A stretch of DNA of 64,000 nt from Cephalopachus bancanus (taxonomy: Eukaryota > Chordata > Mammalia > Primates > Tarsiidae), in the NCBI GenBank assembly GCA_027257055.1, contig JAPVLO010000870.1, positions 611,068 through 675,067 of the forward strand. The letters are read 5' to 3'. Below, piece after piece: positions 57,001 to 64,000 of this stretch; within the stretch, counting starts at the first letter, position 1, and every line of letters starts with the position of its first letter. The translations under genes were made by a program, and so were the position numbers. The notes below the pieces were generated by a model, which had not been told where the DNA came from, searched no databases, and was given only the letters and a program-made list of their open reading frames with translations.

Positions 57001-57790
57001 AACCCCAAGTACCCATGCCATAAGAGATAAGAAAGTCAAGTGGGACCTCTTCAAACTGACAAGCTTCTGCAAAGCCAAAGACACCATCAAGAGATCAGGG
57101 AGACAGCCCACAGACTGGGAAAAAATTTTTGCCAGCTGTAGGTCTGACAAAGGCCTAACATCTAGCATCTACAAGGAGCACAAATGTGCCGGGGAAAAAA
57201 TGTTACAAAGTGGGCAACATATGAATAGAGAGGTCTCAAAAGAAGACATACGAGCAGCTAACAGATACAAGAAAAAATGCTCAGCCTCACTAGTCATCAA
57301 AGAAATGCCAATTAAAACTACTGAGATACCGCCTAACCCCAGTCAGAATGGTCATCATGAATAACTCAAGAAATAACAGATGATGGAGAGGATGTGGCAC
57401 AAGAGGGAACACTGTCAGTGGGAGTGTAAACTAGTACAGTCTCTCTGGAAAACAGTGTGGTGAATCCTAAAAGTTCTCAAGATCGACCTTCCATATGATC
57501 CTGCAATCCCCCTACTGAGAATATACCAGGAAGAACTCAAATCCCTCCATAAAAAGGATATCTGCACACGTATGTTTCTCACAGAATTGTTCACAATAGG
57601 AAGAGCATGGGACCAGTTGCGCTGCCCATCAAAAGAAAGCTGATTTTAAAAATATGTTGCATATACACAATGGAATATTATGCAGCCATAAAGAACAAAA
57701 TCATGAACTTCGCAGCAAACTGGATGAACATAGAGTCTATAATACTGAGTGATCTTTACAGAAAAAACGAAATGAGTGTCACATGTTCTC
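54060..57790 (+). pseudogene. L1 ORF2 remnant, copy C
   Basis: Endonuclease part Asn-Gly-Leu-Asn-Ala-Pro (54089) and Ala-Gly-Asp-Phe-Asp-Thr-Pro (about 54470); reverse-transcriptase motif Thr-Gly-Thr-Arg-Gln-Gly-Phe-Pro (about 55990). The catalytic Phe-Ala-Asp-Asp region near 56120 is broken (TTTTGGAGACGAC). The last piece, with the Tyr-Tyr-Ala-Ala-Ile-Lys-Asn motif, is at 57607-57798. Confidence 0.8.
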
Positions 57791-57970
57791 ACTCATAAGT
57801 GGACCTTGAACCACAATCGTAATACTGTAAGAAAAGGATTGACAGTAGTGGGAAACTGCCTGGGGAAGGGGGGCACACCTCATCAACAAGTGTACCCGCA
57901 CAGTGAATATTTGTATACCTAACCCGGAATTGTACCCCACAATTTTAAAATGAAAAATTTAAAGGTGATC

Positions 57971-57984
57971 AAAGAAAGTAATAG
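57971..57984. repeat. L1 target-site duplication, right (copy C)
   Basis: AAAGAAAGTAATAG, then ACAAACATAGTAAAA; the same junction as 38609 in copy B. Confidence 0.88.
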
Positions 57985-58035
57985 ACAAACATAGTAAAAT
58001 AATAACAACAACAACAACAACAACAATAATACTTT

Positions 58036-58320
58036 TGGGCTGGGCTCAGTGTCTCAACCTGTAATGCCAGCATTTTGGGAGGCCGAGGCGAGTGGATTGC
58101 CTGAGCCTGCGGGTTTGACACCAGCCCAGGTACTTTGTGAGACCTCGTCTCTACAATAAATTAAAAGTTAGTCAGGCATGGTAGCACGTGCCTCTAGTTC
58201 TGACTACTTAGAAGATTAAGGTGGAAGGATCACTAGAGCCCAGCAGGTCAACAGTGGGGTGGCCGTGAGCGTGCCACAGCACTCCAGCTTGGACTACAAG
58301 TTAGATCTCACTCAAAAGAA
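58036..58320 (+). repeat. Alu-family SINE, plus strand
   Basis: GGGCTGGGCTCAGTGTCTCAACCTGTAATGCCAGC start, preceded by an (AAC)n/AAT run (58005-58029). Orthologue of 38653. Confidence 0.88.
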
Positions 58321-58699
58321 TAATAATAATTTTAAAGAAAGAAATCATGCCTACTGCCGGTAAGCCAGTAATATCAGGTTCCAACTCATGCGAAAACTTC
58401 CTTCACGCAGCCAAGCCCAATATGGACATGTGAGTTCAGTACTTCCTTGCCGAAAATCTCGGCTTCAGTCTGACAAGCACACATTTTCCGAATCTCAAAG
58501 CATGACACGCTCACGTGTCATGTTCAAGTCTCTCCTAGTCCTAACTGCACCCTCAAATAACACCTAGAACCTGTCAGTGTCCATGGGGTTGAATCTTTCC
58601 ATAAAGACGATTGAGTTCCAAGTGGGAATGTGCCCGCTACCCTCAACTCTGTATTTACTGTGCTATCTGTCCCTTATTACCAGAGGAGTCTTGTGAACA

Positions 58700-59265
58700 C
58701 TTAGTTGATTACATTCCAGGGGGAACCCCAAGACACAGAATTACTTTCTGGAGAGTGGATCCCTATTAGAACAGGCTTCCCCAGCTAGCTAAGTGTTCTT
58801 GGAACCCATCAACATCTATGGACCAGCCAGAATGGTTGTGAGCGGCTGTGTACGGATTCAGTGATTTTTTGGGGGGGGGAGATTCTTTCAACGTCTTTGC
58901 CAATTTCATGACGGCTGATTGAGGCGCACAGAAGCCCACACTGTGCTGAGTGTTCAGCAGGGTTTGACCCAATATGGCATGACCCCTATTTGTATCCTCC
59001 CTATTCACCTGATCTCGCCCTGACTGACATTCATTGCTTTCTCTAGATAAAAAAAAGGTCCTCAGAGGGCAACATGTTGCCAATGTGGAAGAGGTAACAC
59101 AAAAAATAGCAGAAGCACCAAAAGGCGTCAACATGGACGAGCTCAGAAAGCGTTTTGAGCAGTGGACAAAGTGTCTCGATAGGTGTTTCGCATCCATCAG
59201 AGATTACTTTGAAGGTTTCTGAAGTTTAAACGTATAAGAATAAATGTACAATTTTTTTATAGATA
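58700..59265 (+). mobile_element. Mariner-type transposon remnant, copy C
   Basis: The frame 59034-59222 reads Arg-Gly-Gln-His-Val-Ala-Asn-Val-Glu-Glu-Val, Gly-Val-Asn-Met-Asp-Glu-Leu-Arg, Arg-Asp-Tyr-Phe-Glu-Gly-Phe and a stop. An AHTVLS-like transposase segment precedes it (about 58938). Inactive; orthologue of 39330. Confidence 0.75.
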
Positions 59266-59494
59266 AATTCTGAAGGTTTTTATGTTCTACACTTATATCT
59301 TTGAGTTTATACTTCATTGAAGGCCTCAATGATACCATAAGTTCTTGCATTTGTCTTTGGGTTATTCCTGAGAACAGCTTTCGAAAACTTTTTTATTTCT
59401 TTAAAAAATTATTTATTTATTTTTTTAAAAAATTATTTATTATTTTACCTTGTTACTTCTTGAAGTGTCCTGTGAATTTCTTTCTTTTCTTTTT

Positions 59495-59888
59495 TTTTTT
59501 AAACAGCATCTCACTCTGTTACCCAGGCTGGAGTGGTCATGCAGGCATAGCTCACTGCAGCCTCCAGCTTCTGAGTTCTGGCAACTCTCTGCCTTCAGAG
59601 TCTCAACTAGGTAGGATGACAGGTGCATGCCACCACCCTGAAATAATTTTTTTAAAAAATTTCCGTAGAGAAGTCTTGCTATGTTGCCCAGGCAGGTGTC
59701 TAACAGTCAGCCTCAGGTGATACTTCCACCTCGTCCTCCCAAAATGCTGGGACTACAGGCACACACCACCACATCTGGCGAATTTATAACATTACTTTTG
59801 CAAAGGTGGGATCTTGCTACGTGGCCTAGGCTGGTCTTAAACTACTGGCCTCAAGCAATACTCCCTCCTCGGTATCCCAAAACATGTA
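59495..59888 (-). repeat. Alu-family SINE(s), minus strand, replacing an exon
   Basis: Orthologue of 40100-40495, again joined to ATGGCATCTATAAAGTTAAGG (59896), the tail of the arylsulfatase exon of copy A. Confidence 0.8.
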
Positions 59889-59927
59889 AGGCATCATGGC
59901 ATCTATAAAGTTAAGGCTGACTTATGT

Positions 59928-60205
59928 GTTGGTTCACTCCTGTCATCCCAGCACTTTGGGTAGCTGAAGTGGGATGATTGCCTGAACCGAAAGGCTCAAG
60001 ACCAGTCTGGGTAAATTGGCAAGTCTTCGTCTCCACAATAAACCAAACTATTCCTGGGGCATGGTGGCATGTGACAGTAGTCCCAGCTACTTGGGATGCT
60101 GAGGTAGGGGGATCACTTGAGCCCATTGGGTCAAGGCTGTGGTGAGCCCTGGCTGTGCCATTTCATGCCAGTCTGGGCAACAGAGTGAGACTCCCATTCA
60201 AAAAA
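59928..60205 (+). repeat. Alu-family SINE, plus strand
   Basis: Orthologue of 3416. Its tail (CATTCAAAAAAGGG) runs almost directly into GA repeats, so the second arylsulfatase exon and its flanks are missing from copy C. Confidence 0.85.
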
Positions 60206-60229
60206 GGGAAATAGATAGATAAGTCCGAG

Positions 60230-60235
60230 ATAGAG

Positions 60236-60284
<49 letters not shown>

Positions 60285-60321
60285 CACAACAACACATAGA
60301 GTGAGAAAGAGACAGAGGGAG

Positions 60322-60364
<43 letters not shown>

Positions 60365-60810
60365 CAGAGAGAGAGAGACAATGATAGGGAGTGAGAGAGA
60401 GAGAGAGACAGGTAGAGAGAGAGAGAGAGAGAAGCAGAAAGAGACAGAGAGAGTAAGAGCGAGATAGAGAAAGACAGGCAGAGGGATATAGAGATAGAGA
60501 GATACCAAAAGCATCAGAGTGACAGACAGAGAGAAAGAGAGATAAACAGGGGGACACAGAGAGATAGAGAGAGAGAGATAGAGAGACACACAGACAGAGA
60601 CAGAAAAAGGCAGAAACAGAGGCAGTGAGACAGTGACACAGAGAGAGACAGACGGAGAGACTCAGAGATGGAGACACAGAAACAGACTGTGACAGAGATG
60701 TATGGACAGAGAGAGACAGAGAGACAGAGACATAGACAGAGAGACAGAAAAAGAGACAGATGGAAAGAGAGTGAGACAGAGAGAGAGAGAAAAAGAGTGA
60801 AAGTTCTTTT
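60230..60810 (+). repeat. GA/GACA purine repeat, copy C (~0.58 kb)
   Basis: Same repeat as 4630 and 41560, shorter. The Ser/Leu minus frames (152-159 codons) are artefacts. Confidence 0.95.
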
Positions 60811-60837
60811 TATTCATGTATCTATTTACTTTGCCTT

Positions 60838-61135
60838 TAAGTCAGAGTCTTAGTCTGTCACTCAGGTGGGAGTTAAGTGGCATGGATTATGACACACCTT
60901 AACCTTGATGCTCTGGACTCAAGCAATCCTCCCACCACAGCCTTCCAAAGAGCCCAGACTACAGGCACATGCCAGCACACCAGGTTTTCTTAGTTTTTAT
61001 TTCTTTCTGAGTTTTTGTGGAGATGGGGCATCCCCAAGTTTCCCAGTCTAGTCTCAAAGTCCTGGGCTCAAGCGATCCTCCCTCCTCAGCCTCCCAAAGT
61101 GCTAGGATTACGGGCATGAGTCACCGTGTCCAGTC
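60838..61135 (-). repeat. Alu-family SINE, minus strand
   Basis: Orthologue of 5822 and 42417. Confidence 0.88.
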
Positions 61136-61249
61136 TGCTTAGCTTTACATACAAAATGCCACCTTCTCTTTTCCTGACTCTTAAGCGGAGCACCTTTTTC
61201 TGTTAGAGTGATTGTCATCAGAATTTGAGTCATGAATCATGAAAAATTA

Positions 61250-61615
<366 letters not shown>

Positions 61616-61651
61616 ATAACAACAACAACAACAACAATAATAATAATAATG

Positions 61652-62199
61652 AGATATATCTTATTTGGGCAGAAGTATAAACAAAATAATATTATTTTAT
61701 TATCCTCACAGCCTTAAAAAGAGCATACACTTGCTTTTTGCATCTAATTGCTTTGCGTGTGTGTGACATAGACACAAAGTTTAATGGCCATTGGCCTTAC
61801 TTAAAAATATATACCGCCTTTGGTTTGGCTATTACAATTATCTCTTTAGCAAAAATTTCTAGACGTTGAATTCCTGGGTCAATAATGTGTGACTTATAGG
61901 TAAATCTCTTGATCTGTTTGTCAAATTGTCCCTTAGGAATCACTACCCGTCAAGTTTGACAATGTCCAGAAGCAATAGAATAAAAACCATGCAAAATTTA
62001 TGATGCAAGAATCATGTCTATATAATTTAAATTTATGCATATGGATATGCATGTGTAATACATATGTTATATAATTCGTACAGAAATACTTGTCTGTGTA
62101 TGTGCATGTGTTATAATTTTTATTGCTTTAATCCACAAAATGTTGGAGGTTTTCACACAGTTTTGTTCCATCTCCCTGAGTTTCTATTTCTGAGCCCAA
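61652..62199. other. AT-rich spacer, no gene seen
   Basis: Counterpart of 6591-7159 and 43191-43777. Confidence 0.4.
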
Positions 62200-62530
62200 G
62201 GTCTCGGGGTTGTGGTGAGCCATGATCATGCCACTGCACTCTAGCATGGGAGACTGAGTGATACTGCAGCAAAAGAAAAAAAAATCTTTACGACCAGGCA
62301 CAGTGACTCATGCATGCAGTCCCAGCGCACTTTGAGAGGCTGTGGTGAGCCGTGATCGTGCCACTGCACTCCAGCCTGGGGGACTGAGTAAGATCTCAAG
62401 CAAAAGAAAAAAAAAAGAATCTTCAACACCAGGCACAGTGGCTCATGTTTCAGTCCCAGTACTTTGGGAGGACGGGGTGGGAGGATCCAAGGAGCAAATC
62501 CCCACCCATCGCCAATTACCTCCACCTAGA
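62200..62530 (+). repeat. 7SL-monomer array, copy C, one internal unit
   Basis: Partial unit, one full unit (about 62290-62415) and a last partial unit with linkers CAAAAGAAAAAAAAA. It is intermediate between copies A and B. Confidence 0.8.
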
Positions 62531-62947
62531 GTTCTCTGGGCTGTCCTGTGCCCCATCCTCTGGGCCTCAGCCTGGCCTTCCTCAGCTTTGAGAGCGTGTC
62601 TCAGCAGAGCATCCCATTTCGGAAGCTCTCGTTGATAAAGGCACTCATAGAGTGACAGAGGCAATAAACCATGTCCAAGCATTCACTGCACATGGATCAG
62701 TCAGCGACACATTTTCCAATTGAAAGACAAAGGCCTTGTCTCTACACAGAATTCCTGGCTTCGTTGCAGGAGATTTCAATCAATGAATTTAGAGGCTGGA
62801 CTTCCTGACTCTAGTCTTGAACAAGAAGCCCCCTCCACATTGTAACCCAGCCCCCTCGGCACTCTAACCCAGTCCTCCACTACAGGTGACTCGGGGGTAG
62901 CTTCTTCCTGTCCAGGGATTCTAAGTGAGTGAATGTAGTCTGGGGCT

Positions 62948-62977
<30 letters not shown>
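62531..62977. other. Unique sequence with (CT)n
   Basis: Counterpart of 7586-8035. The CT run at about 62949-62974 is expanded relative to copies A and B. No gene seen. Confidence 0.5.
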
Positions 62978-62978
<1 letters not shown>

Positions 62979-63255
62979 TAGAGACAGTCTTTCTCTGTCA
63001 CCCAGGCTAGAGTGCAGAGTGCAGTTATAGCTCACCGCAGCCTCCAACTCCTGGGTTCAAGTGCTCCTCCTCCTGAAGTCGCCCAAATGACTTGGACTAC
63101 ATTCACGTGCCACTCCATATGACCAATTTTTGAAATTTTATTTGGTAGAGATAGTGTTTCCCTATGTTTCTCCAGCTGTTTTGAACTTCCAACCTCAAGT
63201 CATCCTCCCGCCTCAGCTTCTAGAGTAGCTGGAACTGCTGACGAGGGCCACCACA
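62978..63255 (-). repeat. Alu-family SINE, minus strand, at copy C deletion joint
   Basis: Orthologue of 8036. Just after it, near 63263, the sequence passes to homology with 18650 of copy A. Confidence 0.82.
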
Positions 63256-63416
63256 ATTCACTCAACAGTTGCAGTAGTACAAGCCATGCAGTCAAACAGA
63301 ATCACGATCTCACATGCTGATTTGTAGCAATCCCTCAGTGTGGCTGGAATCCTTCAGGTCCTGAATTGTTATGTAAGCCTTCTGTGTCTGAGAAGGACAC
63401 TTTTTCGATTACTCAC

Positions 63417-63574
63417 CGGCACAGAGTATACTGCTTAGTCTAGAGGGGCTCACATTCTTGTCCTCAGGATTGCAAGTTGTGTCTTTGGTCTTGCTTCTCT
63501 TGATTGCATAGCTCGTTCTTCTTTTCCTCTGATTACACTTGGGAACCTCCATATGGACGACGTCCTGAGGCTTC
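63417..63574 (-). pseudogene. Copy of basic minus-strand exon (copy C)
   Basis: Same 158-base length and open frame as 18800-18957. The donor is improved (GTGAGT), but the acceptor AG is changed to AC (TTCTGCTAC). Differences include Arg to Val and Arg to Cys in the basic part. The lost acceptor suggests a dead copy, unless splicing uses another site. Confidence 0.4.
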
Positions 63575-64000
63575 GTAGCAGAAATAGACAGGATGGACAT
63601 GCAGGACTCACTGGTGTCTTCCATTCAGAGGCAACCACCTGTGAGAGTCCACTGGACCCTGCCAGGGTGTCCCCTCACTTGGGCTCCCCGACTGCTTCTC
63701 CTCCTCTCCCCCCCGGGGTGGGAGACAGTCCCTTGGCTTGTGCACGTAAACAGGTGCTTGATGACATGAAGTCGCGAAGACATGAAAATGTCTTGAAATG
63801 TGCAGTTACAAAGCGCTGACTGTGTCCTTAAAATGAGGATGCGGTGAACTTTAGCAACAAAAGGATGCATGGAGGGTGAAAGGTCCATCCTTCTGAGGTG
63901 GCTGCTCTTTCTTTTCCAGTCCCCAATGTTAACCATGATCCTAACATTTCTCTCTGAGTAATACTTTTGAGAGTAATTTCGTATATTTGGCACCCACGCT

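Larger units (their letters stand above)
51757..57970 (+). mobile_element. Complete-length L1, copy C (6.2 kb), inactive
   Basis: A 14-base perfect target-site duplication flanks the element. The 5' UTR runs to about 53170, ORF1 remnants occupy 53170-53981 and ORF2 remnants about 54060-57790. The 3' UTR ends GAATATTTGTATACCTAACCC and an A-rich tail. It is the same insertion as the older L1 of copy B, which shares the 3' target and flank. Many stops and shifts show long decay. Confidence 0.85.

Overview
The window looks like primate nuclear DNA, most likely from a strepsirrhine (lemur, loris or galago) and possibly from a sex chromosome. About 30 blocks are Alu-family (7SL-derived) SINEs, both dimers and monomers. 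There are two L1 elements with primate-like ORF2, one of them present in two copies, plus a solo ERV2-type LTR, an ERV on the minus strand and mariner remnants. The only recognisable cellular coding sequence is relics of exons of the arylsulfatase cluster (ARSD/ARSE/ARSF/ARSH/STS family). In humans that cluster lies in Xp22.3 next to the pseudoautosomal region, with decayed copies on Y. The species and chromosome are inferences.

Layout. 1-2.75 kb is a decayed minus-strand endogenous retrovirus with an LTR. From 2.79 kb on, the window holds three direct copies (A, B, C) of one segmental duplication. Copy A (2.79-~19.4 kb, perhaps to 26 kb) has a mariner tail, two arylsulfatase exons, a GA-repeat block, Alus, a 7SL-monomer array, then a CpG island and a candidate six-exon plus-strand gene (9.5-16.17 kb). 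It also has two candidate minus-strand exons (17.0 and 18.9 kb). Copy B (26.09-~47.8 kb) begins inside an L1 that was later hit by a complete L1 (26.25-32.87 kb) and by a solo LTR (36.72-38.36 kb). It continues with mariner, one arylsulfatase exon, GA repeats and Alus, then lacks about 6.4 kb, including the CpG island and the first four exons of the gene. Copy C (51.76-64.0 kb) has the same L1 with both target-site duplications, then mariner, Alus and GA repeats. It lacks both arylsulfatase exons and about 10.3 kb matching 8.33-18.65 kb of A. An Alu-rich spacer (48-51.7 kb) carries an arylsulfatase amino-terminal exon relic and a possible LTR.

The arylsulfatase pieces all read on the plus strand, in the order amino-terminal exon, L1, mariner, later exons. 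The ancestral unit was therefore probably one arylsulfatase gene that decayed and was tandemly duplicated. The most interesting item is the candidate gene of copy A. NRF1, CCAAT, GC-box and ETS motifs sit just before a strong splice donor. Four further exons then join in phase into a short, helix-rich 93-residue reading frame, and a 3' exon ends with a polyadenylation signal. I do not recognise the protein. Two minus-strand exons whose phases also fit suggest a second, basic, cysteine-containing product. No intact known protein-coding gene is present, and most long open frames are artefacts of purine repeats, transposons or Alus.
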